Positions 33,962 to 46,949 of a stretch of 64,000 nucleotides of DNA are shown here, one piece after another. The number at the start of each line of letters is the position of its first letter. Positions within the stretch are counted from its first letter, which is position 1. The notes under the pieces were generated by a model, which saw nothing but the letters and a program-made list of their open reading frames with translations, was not told the origin of the DNA and searched no databases. Both the position numbers and the translations under genes were made by a program. The stretch comes from Cyclina sinensis (lineage: Eukaryota > Mollusca > Bivalvia > Venerida > Veneridae), in NCBI GenBank assembly GCA_012932295.1, contig JAAONU010000006.1:22633929-22697928 (forward strand), written 5' to 3'.

Positions 33962-36420
33962 AAATGTATGCTTCTCTTAATTGTGGTGGGCTTACTGTAC
34001 TTATACATAAAGAACATAACAACAATATTAAGCAGACAGGAAAATTAAGATGAATGATTCATAATATTGGAACTTAGTAAATTCTTAATCCAATTTGCTC
34101 AGATGGGATACAGTTTACATAGTGTAGAAATTATTACCAAATGATTATACACTTGGATGGATAAAATTTCAAGCAGAAAAAAAATGATGCCCACCTTACT
34201 TTCATTCTGAAACACAGATGTAAACTATTCAACAAATGACATGGTATTTATAAAAAGAAGAGAAGTAAACATTTTTGAGCTGATGTTTTAAAAGATAAAC
34301 TTGTAGAAAAATTATGTTTTGCCATTTAGCTTAGACAGCAACTATGAAAGCTTCAGATTTATATGTTGCTTCCAACACACGAGTAATAACAACACGAAAA
34401 AAGAATACTACCAGAAAACAATTTAGGCTTATGAAATGGTAGAAGATGATGCATTTATTCATTTCAGTACAGGTAATTTTAAGGAATCTTCAGAGTTTTG
34501 AAAAGTCATCTACACCAGAGTAAATCAACGTAACAAAGGGAGGTAAACTTTTTAAGCTTATGATTTTGTAGTGGACAAACTTAAGATAGCTCCTGAGCTG
34601 TTATAGTCACTTAAGAAATACAGTCATGAAGAAAATATTCAGGAGTGGATATGAACTTTCTACAACCAGTTGTTATATGTACCGCCTTATTGTATGTATT
34701 GAGCTTTGTTGTTTGGCGCTGCATCAAGATATTTTAAGGTGATGATATATTGGAAATCGTTGTTACAAAAGATCTACTTGCCTGTTTAATATAATGTTTG
34801 TATAACTTTGCCAGGTGAAGTCTTGTAATTAAAGAAATCTTACTGGTAAGTCTGTCTGACAGTATCAACAAGGAAGCATTAAAATGGATTTGTCCTTTTA
34901 ATAAGGTTAGTATACACCAAAAGACACTTGTGGTGGTCATTTCCATTTCAAGAGGAGTTTCAAGGGGCGTTTCATCCTCTGTTTTCACAAAAAGAAAATT
35001 TAGAAAAATTAGGAATTGGGTTATCAGTCTAGGTATTCAGAATATTATATCAACGTTAATTCCCTAAAAAATTTCCCTTAAGTTCCAATATTATGAATCT
35101 TTTTTCCTATTCCTGATTTCATAGAACTGGTAATCACACATTCCATTTGCATGCTGCTAATTTGTTTTTCATTTAGCTTGGCCATAAATAAGAGAAGCAT
35201 ATATTTCTAAAATTGAAGGATATTTGTTTAACAAGGAAATGCCAAAGTATTAAAAACTTCTGTTAATTTGAATTATTTCATTGCACATTAATATTGTAAG
35301 GTTAGCATTAGGACTAATTAGTCTTTTTGTGAAAGCAGAGGATGAAAGGTATTCAGTTGATATTCTCAGTGTGAAGCTATTTCTTCAGTTTAAGCCATTT
35401 GTTTATATTATATATTTGTTGTATATTTTTTAACGTTTTTATCATGATTACCTATTATTGTGTATATGAAACTATGAATTAAGAATGAAATCATTAATTC
35501 TTAAAACTTAAAGCACCAGTAAAATCATCATCATGATGTCATGCAAGATAGCTCATTCAAATATGAACAAGTATAGCTGTATTTAAGTTATTAACAGTTT
35601 TTCAACATTTTTGTTATTTCATTTCCATAAAAATTGCAAACAAGATCTTGTTAAGAATATTTTTTATCAATAGCAAGGCAGTAACAGTTTTGCTAAGTAT
35701 AGTGTAATTCTCAAACAATAAGATTAGTGTTCATCAGAAGCGTTGCTAACACAATGTTCCATTAATAATCATTAATGATTGCTCAGAAGAATTATGTTGA
35801 TGTTATGCAGTTTGGAGAGTTTAATGTGAAGAGAACAATATTATGAAGGAACTTAATTAGTACTTTGGTCTTTTGTTGCTTTTGTGGATACAAGACTTCC
35901 ATAATATGTTATTGGACCCATTTTATTCAAGTAAAATATATAAGGCAGCAGCACACTGTTCGCTCTTATCAAAAGGTTATAGTAATAATGTATTCCTTTA
36001 ATGTAATTTTTTGCAACTGTTGCATAAATGTATAAACAATATTATAAATACATGTATATTACCTGTAATGTCTATGGCCCATTTACCTGTTACATTTTGA
36101 ACTTTATGCATGAGGCTGAAAATTGTTTTTCTCTTGGCAAACAGTTGAGCATTATTCACCTTTGTTATTGTCTTTTACTTTGTAAAATAAAGAGTTTTGT
36201 AAAGTTGTTGTCTCAACTACTGTGGACAGACCACAAAGCAAAACAGATTTATTTATGTTTATATACATGGATAGTTGTAGTTCTGTGTATTTTACTACCA
36301 TATTTTTTGTTCTTATTTTATGAATTCTGTTATTTAAAACTGTAAGTGTGGCTGTTATTGATATACCAGTATGTTTAGCTTTCTACTTCTGTTCTAAAGT
36401 AAATTAAAGTGATTTAAACT
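33962..36420 (+). other. Probable TRAF 3' UTR and downstream flank
   Basis: Low-repeat AT-rich sequence after the stop codon. The first convincing AATAAA on this strand is at 36186-36191, which would give a 3' UTR of about 2.2 kb; earlier weaker ATTAAA-type signals could be used instead. The 105-codon frame at 36028-36345 has no domain and lies in this AT-rich region. Confidence 0.4.
36186..36191 (+). terminator. Candidate polyadenylation signal AATAAA
   Basis: A canonical hexamer in AAAATAAAGAG, followed within about 30 nt by a GT-rich stretch (GTTTTGTAAAGTTGTTGTC). It is assigned to the TRAF gene only by position. Confidence 0.35.
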
Positions 36421-37330
36421 GGGCCCCCTTCAAAGAAGAGGGAATATATTGTTTTGCAAATGTAGTTCAGTATGAGGGTAGACCACCCATTATCAACCAA
36501 TAACTTGAGAATCAATGGGCACAGAGACTTACAGTGTGGTAGATTTGGCATGATGAGTAGATGAACCCTATTGAAGTTTTGGTGTAAAGTATCAAAGATC
36601 AGGCTCAGGGGCCTTCACTTAGAAAATTCACTCAAGAACAACTGTACCCAGGACTTTTAATCTCTACAAGATAGTTGGAAATGATGAATAGATACCTTAT
36701 TGATTTTGGTTCCACTGATTGAAAGGTCAAGCTCATGGGGCTTACAGTTTGCACCAATCAATAACTCAAGAAAAACTGCTCTCAGGATCTTCAATATTTA
36801 CGTGATAGATGGGCATAATGAGTAGATGACTCTAGTTTTGGACCCACAGAGTGAAAAGTCAAGCCATCAGGGTCCTGAACTTTGAAAAGTTACCCTGCCC
36901 CAGGAGTCACTTGGTTTTACAAAGTGTTAATTAGGGAAAAGTTAAAAACACTTCTTGTTTGAAACCAGAAGACCTAGCCCAGAGCTGAGTAGTATTTTGT
37001 AGTATCAATTAGTGGACCTATACCAAGTTTATTCAAATCATAGTTCAGGCAACAGCATTGGCCACTTCATTCCAGGTAGACTTTTATAGGAAAACTTAAA
37101 TATCTTCTTGTCAGAAGTCATAGAGGTTTGATAGTCTAATAGACCTCTACAAAGTTGGTACAATTCAGGACCTCTTGGTCAAAATTGGCCCCACCCCAGG
37201 GGTTAATTGGTTTTACATAGAATTATGTAGGGAAAGTTTAAAAGAATCATCTTGTCAGAAAGTGAAAGACTTAGGGCTTAGATATTTATGGTGTAACATT
37301 ACGTAGTTATGTTTGCATTCATTATTGTCT
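36420..37330. repeat. Diverged ~155-165 bp tandem units
   Basis: Recurring phrases 'CCAATCAATAACTCAAGAA', 'GAAACCAGAAGACCTAG', 'GGACCTATACCAAG' and 'CATTCCAGG'. The second half matches the 5830-6720 array in the same orientation. Confidence 0.55.
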
Positions 37331-38095
37331 TTTATCTGAGACTAACTGGCCCTTTTTCAGGTGAGCGTTTCTGGTCCTTTTCGATTTTTAATTCTTAGGA
37401 AGTGGATTAGACAGGAAAGGCAATGTAGTTATTTGTTTCTTTTGAAAATGTTTGTCTGTTAATGCTAAGAAAGTGGTTTCTGAAATAACTGCTTTTAGTA
37501 TCATCAAGATCCCTTTTTAGGACTTACGCATGTGTAGATAAATCCTGTTGTTTTTGTGCTCACGGTATCAAATGTCCTGTTCTAATAGGGTTGTACTTCA
37601 TAACTGGTTTTGATCTAGTTACTGGAAAATGAGAAAATCAAGAAATTTTAAGCATGGTTCAACTTTATTAGTACATAAGCTTTGCATCCAGTTGTTAGAG
37701 ACTCATTATGCTGAGTACATTTTTAGGTTGATCTTGGGGATTTCTGATGTGCATAAGGTGGGGTTATGGGGAGGGGGTAGCTCTTGTCAAATGTTGATTT
37801 CAACATGACATACAAGCAAATATTTTTGATGTCTTTTGAAAATGTTTGTCTTTTTATTATACAAATGTAAAGCTCTGAAATGAATTAAAAAGTATGTAAA
37901 TAATGATTTTGATTCTTCATTCTATTCTGCAAAATGTACATGCGATTTTTTGTCTTCATTTCAATGGTAAAAATACATATTTAAACAGAAATTTGAATGG
38001 CCAATAGTTATACTTGTGAAAGTAAAATGATCTAAAGTGATAATTTCTGGAAAAAATTACACTCAGAAAAATCTTGATATAGTTACTCCAGTGAT
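37330..38095. other. Intergenic DNA, nothing recognised
   Basis: Starts with TTCAGGTGAGCG, a remnant of the hairpin-element 3' end. The rest has no gene or repeat I can name. Confidence 0.4.
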
Positions 38096-38096
38096 G

Positions 38097-41000
38097 TATG
38101 CTTTTTATGCACCCCAAAGGGAGAGCATATAGTCGGCATCTTAACCGTCTGTCCGGTTTTGTCCAGAGTATAACTGAAACACCAATGAAGGGATTTACTT
38201 ATAACTTCATCAAATGATAGAGGACAATGAGTGTAAGTACAGTGCACAAGAACCATATCTCATCTAGTTTTCTCATTATCTCCCTTTAGTACATTTTGCT
38301 TGTCCGGAGCAAAACAAGGCATTTAGTTGATATTTGGCACATTGATAGAGGGGATTGGCAGGAAGTGCTTTGTCAAAGAACCATAACTCTAGCTGTTCCC
38401 ATTTTTTAGTTATTTCCCTTTATAAGTTTTGTTATTATGTTATAATTCTTGTCCAGAGCATAACTCTAAAATTATCAGTGGGATTTAGTTGATATCTGAG
38501 ATATTGATAAAGTTTATATACATGAAGTGCAATATTGAATAATTGTAACTCTGCCTTTCCCCATTTTTCAGTTATCTCCCTTTATTACATTTTTAATGCT
38601 TGTTAGATTTTGTCAAGAGTATAATTAAAAAACCAATGAAGGGATTCACTTATGACTTCATAAGATGATAAAGGACATTCAGAGTAATTGCAGTGCACAA
38701 GAACTGTAACTCATCTTTACTGGTTTACTCATTATCTCCCCTTAGTACATTTTGGTTGTCTCGAGCACAACTCTAAAACTATTAAAGGCATTTAGTTAAT
38801 ATTGTGCACATAGTTAGAGGGAGTGGCAGGAAGTGCAATGTTCAAGAATGATAACATTAGCTGCCCCCATTTTTAGCTCATCTGTTTTCTAAGAAAAAAT
38901 CAAACTATTATGGTCACTGATTTAGCAGGTGGCGTCATGGGCAGCATCGTGCAAAACCTTTAATGACCTGATTATTCATAAAGCGTGAGGCTTACAGTTT
39001 TGATATTTGGTGTGTAGCATTGTCTAGTAAATCTTTACCACGTTGCTTCAAATCATGACCCTATGGTCAATATTGGCCATGCCCTGGAGCTTATATATAG
39101 TTATTTAAAAAAAAAAACTTTGAAAACCTTCTTCTCTAAAACCGATAGCAACAGAGCTTTGTTAATTCATGTGAGGCATCCTCTAGTAGACCACTACCAA
39201 CGTTGTTCTTATTATGCCCCTGGGGTGAAAATTAGCTGCACCCCAGAGGACTCTTGGTTACGAATAGATTAACATGGGAAATGGAAAAGCACAAAGCCTA
39301 GAACTTAAATGGAATGGGAAGGTACTTCCCTCCCCTACTTCTGCATGGACCCCTCCACCATTATCTGACACACACCCCATTTTTTTTAATGCATAGGTAC
39401 ATCGCCCTCACACCTCAAAGCAACAACCCAGTGTTTTCTTTACATCTGTTTTTTTTATGTATGTAGGTTATTTGGCCTCCTCTCCCCAGACACACCATTT
39501 GTTGTCCCCATCCCCATCCCCAACCTTCACTCCCTCAAAAAAGTTTTTTCTTTTTATTTCATTTTTTGTGCCCCTCCCCCATTGTTTTTATCATTTTTTA
39601 AAATATGATTTCTAAGTTTGCATGTGGACATAATCTTTGACTTCAGCTAAAACTGACTTTGTACTTAGACCTACTTACTGTAATTGAAGCTGTGTCCATG
39701 AAGTTTGGACCAGATGTACAATTTTGCATACAAACGAAGTTGGGTGGGTATATAGGAGTCACTGTGGGTTTGTCGGTTGGTCCACATATTGTTCCATATT
39801 GTCTTGCAGCTCTTGCATGAAGGGATGTTGAAATAAGTTGATCCAAATGTTAAACACATTGAGATGGTGTATTGCATACAACTCCCAGGTGCATAACTCA
39901 ATGGTTAAGAGGTCATCAATATGAATGACAGACTATTCACCCCCTTACCAGTTCCTCACACTGACCGTTCTCCACCAAACCATTTCCTCCCTGACAGTTC
40001 TCCCCCAAATTTGAAATATGCAGACAGTTCTTCCCCAATTTTTATACAAGTTATTATTTTAGTTTTGACAAGATAAAATAATCACATATTCCTTAATGAA
40101 GGTTATTTAAATGAATGTTATTGATACTAAGTGCAAATTGGTATGTTTACCTGAATTTTTTTTTATATAATTTAACACCTTTACAGGTATTTTAATCCTA
40201 TCAACACCTTCAATGTGAGAGATAAAGATAATGGGGTGGTGATTAATAAACACCTGTAATTATCATTAAGGTCCAGTGATATTCATTCATTTATTAAATG
40301 GCCAATAAGGTGGTAAAAGGTATGTTCTAGAAAATAAATAAGCCACAACTGGTACACAATCACATTTTCTTTTTTATTCAAATTGATTAAAGAGCATATA
40401 AAGTCATTAACATGAAACAATATATAATCTCCCCCCAAAAAGAGACAAAAACAGCTCTGTTAGATTTTTTCATATTTCAATGCTAATATAATTAATCACA
40501 GTATAAAAACACCATAAATTGTAACAGAAATTATCAGTATACAATGAATATGTTAGAAATATGATATCCTTATATAAGCAAAATTTTATCATTATAAAAC
40601 ATTATAAAACATTTTGTTTGTTGCAACATTTTAGGTATTAATTAAAGGCACACTCACTAACTATTTAGACAGATCAAATTAGTTTAAAATAAAAGGACGT
40701 TATCTTAGGTATGAAAAGCAATCACTTAATCTGTTTGTGACTATTCATTAATTAAATTATTATTATTAATTAAATTAATTAATGAAATTATTATTATTAT
40801 TAAATTATTAATTTATTAATTAGTTTAATATCAAAAGACATTATCTTAGGTACATGTATGAAAAGCAATCAATTAATCTGTTTGTAACTATTTATTATTA
40901 ATCTAAAGTTCAAAGAAAAAAATATATGTAATGATTATCCTTATCAAGTAAATTAATTAATAATAATTTTCTATGACAAAACACATAAAAATGTTTATTT

Positions 41001-41670
41001 GTTAATTGTACAATACAGTTTATGTGAAAACATGATGAAATAAAACATCAATTAAAAAAAAACTTTTCAGAATAATTAACTCATATTGACTGAAGTAATC
41101 TGCTAAAACAATTTTTTTTTCTAATTTATATCTAATAATAAACTTACCCATTTATTAAACATTTAAAAACATCAATGATAATGTGTTAATAAAAATAAAG
41201 ATGGGGAGGAACTGTCTGCACATATTGCACATATGCAGACAGTTCTCCCCCAAAATAGGGGGAGAATAGTTAGGAAGGAAACGTCAGGGGAGGAACTGGT
41301 AAGGGGGAGAATAGTCTGACTACGATCAATATTTTGTGTCCAATCTGTACCTTTATCAAGTAATTTTGAAATAATATCGCACAAGTGATGGCTGCATGTC
41401 AGAGATGTGTCGAGCTTAGTCATCTTAATAGAAAAGTTTGGTAGAAAATTTTGTGAGGAAGTTTGGTTCACAAAACCTATAACTCTACCTTTCTTATTTA
41501 GTTCTTTTTTTGATATTTCCACTTTTGCCTCTGAAAAGGTGGTATTTTGGGGATGTTGATCACATTCAGTGATAGCTTTAGTTATATTTTATAGCAGTAT
41601 TTTTACTCCAATCTATACCCATTTTGAAATAGTGCTACTATGGGGAGCATCCATCGATTCTACTGAATTT
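38097..41670 (-). mobile_element. ~2.4 kb dispersed repeat, copy B, interrupted by a 1.4 kb insertion
   Basis: The reverse complement of 6725-9135 (copy A), with all landmarks in mirrored order: GGGAGAGCATATAGTCGGC at the start, TGATTTAGCAGGTGGCGTCAT, the C-rich tract, GGTTTGTCGGTTGGTCCACA, and GAGGAAGTTTGGTTC near the end. It is longer than copy A because of the element at 39923-41324. No coding frame of mobile origin is recognised. Confidence 0.75.
39923..41324. mobile_element. 1.4 kb non-autonomous DNA transposon with 8-bp target duplication
   Basis: ATCAATAT occurs at 39915-39922 and 41325-41332. Copy A has a single equivalent (ATCTATAT in reverse complement), so it is an empty site. The ends carry inverted AGACTATTCACCCCCTTACC and GGTAAGGGGGAGAATAGTCT (one mismatch in about 28 bp), set 7 bp inside the duplication. 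Near both ends the phrase GTTCTCCCCCAAA is repeated. The interior is AT-rich and non-coding. An 8-bp duplication fits hAT or P-type transposition. Confidence 0.8.
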
Positions 41671-41672
41671 CT

Positions 41673-41915
41673 AGTTATTATATGCCCGAGATGGCGTATT
41701 TTGTTATGGTCCTGGTCGTCCATCCTTCCGCCCGTCCGTTAAAACTCTAAAATTAAAAAATGTCAGAAATCAAAATATTTGATTCAAAAACAAAAATCAA
41801 AGCATATCATTTAATTCCAAAGCCTAAGGTTTCCTCCCTTATATCACAAATGCATCATACGTACAAAGAACACCCTTTGGGCATATGATGCTCCGCCCAG
41901 CGGTGCTCTTGTTGG
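41673..41915. mobile_element. Short deletion copy of the TATATGCCC element
   Basis: Begins TATATGCCCGAGATGGCGTA, then TTATGGTCCTGGTCGTCC, and ends CCCTTTGGGCATATGATGCTCCGCCC. The same two ends bound the 1.5 kb copy at 55096-56606, but here only ~240 bp remain, without the tandem core. Confidence 0.7.
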
Positions 41916-42390
41916 CATTTGTTTGACATGGTGTGTGATCTTTGTTAATACAATTTTTCATCCCGATTTCGGCCTTTAAAGGTGATTTTGACACACAAAA
42001 AATTGTGTGAAAATTGCATAACATATCTGAAAAATAATCTGTTACCTGTTCTGTGATTCAGCAGAAAGGGTTATTCCTCCATAGGTAAATTATGAATTTT
42101 ATGCTGTCAGAAGAATTTGAAATAGGTTTATTAAAAAATTAAATCTAAGGTAGGTTTGCTTAGGGAAGACATAGAATGAACACTCCATCTTACTGATCCC
42201 GCATGGTGTGCCACTTCCCAAGAGCAAAAGGAAACATGCTGTGAAAACAACAGTAATCATTGTTAAAGCTGATTTGCATCCTTTTGAAGAGATAACTGTA
42301 AGAATAGTACTCAAGGTCTCTGTGTATTAAATTGTGAACAACTGCTAAGTTATAAGTATTTGTTTAAGCTGCTGAACCTCAGATGACCGA
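41915..42390. other. Intergenic DNA, nothing recognised
   Basis: Short minus-strand frames only, with no domain. Confidence 0.35.
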
Positions 42391-42919
42391 CATGAGTGCC
42401 ATGATGGCCCTGTATCGCTCACCTGAGTATGACTGCTTTTAACAAAGATGCTATAGACCTGTTTGATTGACCCCAGATGACCAATATTCGAACTTGACCT
42501 AGAAACTATTGAAACAATCTTTCTGACAAATTTCGGCTATTAGTATTTTGCGAAACGGAACGGAACGGAACGGAACAAGTGGTGGGGTACCAAACGGGGA
42601 ATGCCAGATTCTTTATTTTTGTTATTTTTGAGCAGATGATCTCGTGAACTAAAATTTGTCTTTTTATTTAAGTAACATGCATCTTTCTGCATCTTTATTT
42701 TTTGCATTGAAACTTATTTCTTAAACTTACGAGATCTTAAAATAAAATCGTTATGCATGTGTTAGTTTAATTGCATTTTATGAAGCATAAAATTACCTCT
42801 AACTACTCGCAAGAAATAACTTTTTGGGAGGGTTGGTAGACTGGAAACGATAGCAATGTAATGTTATTTACTAATTAACATTTCTCTTGTTAATATGTAA
42901 TTAGTTGTTCTGCATGCTG

Positions 42920-45900
42920 TTGTTCCGTTCCGTTCCGTAAAATACAGTTACCCACACGGGTTACTGTATTTTGCGGAACGGAACGGAACAAACTCTTTAT
43001 GATTGTTGAGAGAAAACATGAATTATCAAAAGTTCATTATGAAATGAACATGAAATAAAGTAACAGGCTGAAGCCGGTGCTATGATTGAAGTCTCAGTAA
43101 CTTCTGATTTTGTGAATGAACAAACGAGCAAGTCAATTAAGATGATCTCATGAACTAAAATTTGTCTTTTTATTTAAGTAAACAGCATCTTTCTGCATCT
43201 TTATTTTTTGGCATTGAAACTTATTGCTTAAACTTACGATATATTGAAATAAAATCGTTATGCATGTGTCGGTTTGAGCATAAATAATTACTTCTAACTA
43301 CTCACAAGAAATAACAACTTGTTGGGAGGGTTGGTAGACTGGAACCAATAGCAATGGAATGTTATTTACTAATTAATATTTCTCTTGTTAATATGAAATG
43401 AGTTGTTCTGCATGCTGTTGTTCCGTTCCGTTCCGCAAAATACAGTTACCCACACGGGTTACTGTATTTTGCGGAACGGAACGGAACAAACTATGATTGT
43501 TGAGAGAAAACATGTATTATTATATTTAATGTTCATTTGATAATGAACGTTTGATAATTCATCCTTTGTCTAAACTATTTTAATATCTCGTAAGTTAAAG
43601 CAATAAACATATTCCAGAACATTAAATATAGTAACAGGTTGAAGCCGGTGCTATGATTGAAGTCTCAGTAACTTCTGATTTTGTGAATGATCAAACGAGC
43701 AATTCAATTAAGATAATCTCGTGAACTAAAATTTGTCTTTTTATTTAAGTAACTGCATCTTTCTGTATCTTTTTTTAGCATTGAAACTTATTTCTTAAAC
43801 TTACGATATCTTAAACTAAAATCACTATGCACGTGTCGGTTTAATTGCATTTTATGAAGCATAAAAATAACCTCTAACTACTCGCAATAAATAACTTTTT
43901 TGGAGGGTTGGTAGACTGGAACCGATATCAATGGAATGTTATTTACTATTTAACATTTCTCCTGTGATTATTAAATGAATTGTTCTGCAGGCTGTTGTTC
44001 CGTTCCGTTCCGTAAAATACAGTTACCCACACGGGTTACTGTATTTTGCGGAACGGAACAGAACAAACTCTTTATGATTGTTGAGAGAAAACATGAATTA
44101 CCAAAGTTCATTATCAAGTGAACATTAAATAAAGTAACAGGTTGAAGCTGGTGCTATGTTTGAAGTCTCAGTAATTTCTGATTTTGTGAATGAACAAACG
44201 AGCAAGTCAATTAAGATGATCTCATGAACTAAAATTTGTCTTTTTATATAAGTAACATGCATCTTTCAGTATCATTTTTGCATTGAAACTTATTTCTTAA
44301 ACTTACGATATCTTAAACTAAAATCACTATGCACGTGTCGGTTTAATTGCATTTTATGAAGCATAAAATTACCTCTAACTACTCGCAAGAAATAACTTTT
44401 TGGGAGGGTTGGTAGACTGGAAACGATAGCAATGGAATGTTATTTACTAATTAGCATTTCTCTTGTTAATATGAAATGAGTTGTTCTGCATGCTGTTGTT
44501 CCGTTCCGTTCCGCAAAATACAGTTACCAACACGGGTTACTGTATTTTGCGGAACAGAACGGAACAAACTCTTTATGATTGTTGAGAGAAAACATGAATT
44601 ATCAAAAGTTCATTATGAAATGAACATGAAATAAAGTAACAGGCTGAAGCCGGTGCTTTGATTGAAGTCTCAGTAACTTCTGATTTTGTGAATGAACAAA
44701 CGAGCAAGTCAATTAAGATGATCTCATGAACTAAAATTTGTCTTTTTAGTTAAGTAAACAGCATCTTTCTGCATCTTTATTTTTTGGCATTGAAACTTTT
44801 TGCTTAAACGTACGATATATTAGAATAAAATCGTTATGCATGTGTCGGTTTGAGCATAAATAATTACTTCTAACTACTCACAAGAAATAACAACTTGTTG
44901 GGAGGGTTGGTAGACTGGAACCAATAGCAATGGAATGTTATTTACTAATTAATATTTCTCTTGTTAATATGAAATGTGTTGTTCTGCATGCTGTTGTTCC
45001 GTTCCGTTCCGCAAAATACAGTTACCCACACGGGTTACTGTATTTTGCGGAACGGAACGGAACAAACTATGATTGTTGAGAGAAAACATGTATTATTATA
45101 TTTAATGTTCATTTGATAATGAACGTTTGATAATTCATCCTTTGTCTGAACTATTTTAATATCTCGTAAGTTAAAGCAATAAACATATTCCAGAACATTA
45201 AATATAGTAACAGGTTGAAGCCGGTGCTATGATTGAAGTCTCAGTAACTTCTGATTTTGTGAATGAACAAACGAGCAATTCAATTAAGATAATCTCGTGA
45301 ACTAAAATTTGTCTTTTTATTTAAGTAACTGCATCTTTCTGTATCTTTTTTTAGCATTGAAACTTATTTCTTAAACTTACGATATCTTAAACTAAAATCA
45401 CTATGCACGTGTCGGTTTAATTGCATTTTATGAAGCATAAAAAAAACCTCTAACTACTCGCAATAAATAACAACTTTTTTGGAGGGTTGGTAGACTGGAA
45501 CCGATATCAATGGAATGTTATTTACTATTTAACATTTCTCCTGTGATTATTAAAGAATTGTTCTGCATGCTGTTGTTCCGTTCCGTTCCGCAAAATACAG
45601 TTACCCACACGGGTTACTGTATTTTGCGGAACGGAACAAACTCTTTATGATTGTTGAGAGAAAACATGAATTACCAAAGTTCATTATCAAATGAACATTA
45701 AATAAAGTAACAGGTTGAAGCTGGTGCTATGTTTGAAGTCTCAGTAACTTCTGCTTTCGTGAATGAACAAACGAGCAAGTCAATTAAGATGATCTCATGA
45801 ACTAAAATTTGTCTTTTTATATAAGTAACATGCATCTTTCAGTATCTTTTTTTGCATTGAAACTTATTTCCTAAACTTACGAGATCTTAAACTAAAATCA

Positions 45901-46141
45901 CTATGCACGTGTCGGTTTAATTGCATTTTATGAAGCATAAAATTACCTCTAACTACTCGCAAGAAATAACTTTTTAGGAGGGTTGGTAGACTGGAACCGA
46001 TAGGAATGGAATGTTATTTATTAATCAACATTTCTCTTGTGAATATTAAATGAATTGTTCTGCATGCTGTTGTTTCGTTCCGTTCCGCAAAATACAGTTA
46101 CCCACACGGGTTACTGTATTTTGCGGAACGGAACAGAACAA
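42920..46141 (+). repeat. Left-arm palindrome array, seven units in a duplicated trimer
   Basis: Palindromes lie at 42920-42991, 43418-43488, 43995-44065, 44497-44567, 44995-45066, 45573-45640 and 46070-46141. Each is GTTCCGTTCCGTTCCGCAAA-ATACAG-TTACCC, ACAC, then GGGTTA-CTGTAT-TTTGCGGAACGGAACGGAAC. Start-to-start spacings are 498, 577, 502, 498, 578 and 497 bp. Linker sequences of intervals 1-3 reappear in intervals 4-6, so a ~1575 bp trimer was duplicated. The central T-T mismatch gives each palindrome a direction, and all seven point the same way. Confidence 0.93.
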
Positions 46142-46910
46142 ACTCTTTATGATTGTTGAGAGAAAACATGAACTATCAAAAGTTCATTATCAAGGGAACA
46201 TTAAATAAAGTAACAGGTTGAAGCTGGTGCTATGACTGAAGTCTCAGTAACTTCTGATTTTGTGAATGAACAAAGAGCAAGTCAATTAAGATGATCTCGT
46301 GAACTAATATCTGTCTTTGTATTTAAGTAAACTGCATCTTTCTGCATCTTTAGTTTTTGCATTGAAACTTTTTTATGTAACTTGCGAGATATTAAAATAA
46401 AATCGTTATGCATGTGCCAGTTTAAAACTTCGGAGAATATATACATTATCAATAGTTTATCATCAATTGAACTCTTACGGTTTGTCAGTGTACGGAATGG
46501 CACGGCTTATACAGAGTAGTACAAAATATTATTGTGGAAGAGTTGTTCCCCTTTGTTTTGTGTACCCCGTTTGCTGCCGAATTTTAGGCGATATTAATAA
46601 ACCCCAAAAGTGGTAAATTTGTATGTTTTAACATTCTATTTTCGGCTTTACACATCCGGTTAGTTTTTAAAGATATATCGGTTATTGGGTGTAACTCAGA
46701 TTTTATCTTTGAGCTATATGTAACTTCCAGATTATAAAATTACAAAAACTAGAACATATAACGGCCTGATAAGTGCATTTTTAACGATTCTAATTATTTA
46801 AAGTTGTTAGGTTTCATAACAAACGACTTTAAAGTCACATAGGCTCCAACGATAAAGTCCGAGTAACGACCGACAACCGAATGCTTAAATTAGTAAGTTA
46901 CTGTTATCTG

Positions 46911-46936
46911 ATTGGTTAATGGCTAGAATGACGTCA
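46911..46936 (+). promoter_or_regulatory. CCAAT-type and CRE-type sites in the foldback centre
   Basis: ATTGG (inverted CCAAT) at 46911-46915 and the full palindromic TGACGTCA (CRE/ATF site) at 46929-46936 lie about 190-215 bp upstream of an ATG-initiated frame. Two such sites within 26 bp look promoter-like, but chance occurrence cannot be excluded. Confidence 0.4.
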
Positions 46937-46949
46937 TGTTTAAGCTGAG

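Noticed and set aside
36028..36345. 105-codon plus-strand frame downstream of TRAF
   Set aside because: AT-rich, Cys/Tyr/Leu-biased, no domain, overlaps the likely polyadenylation signal. Taken as 3' UTR or flank.
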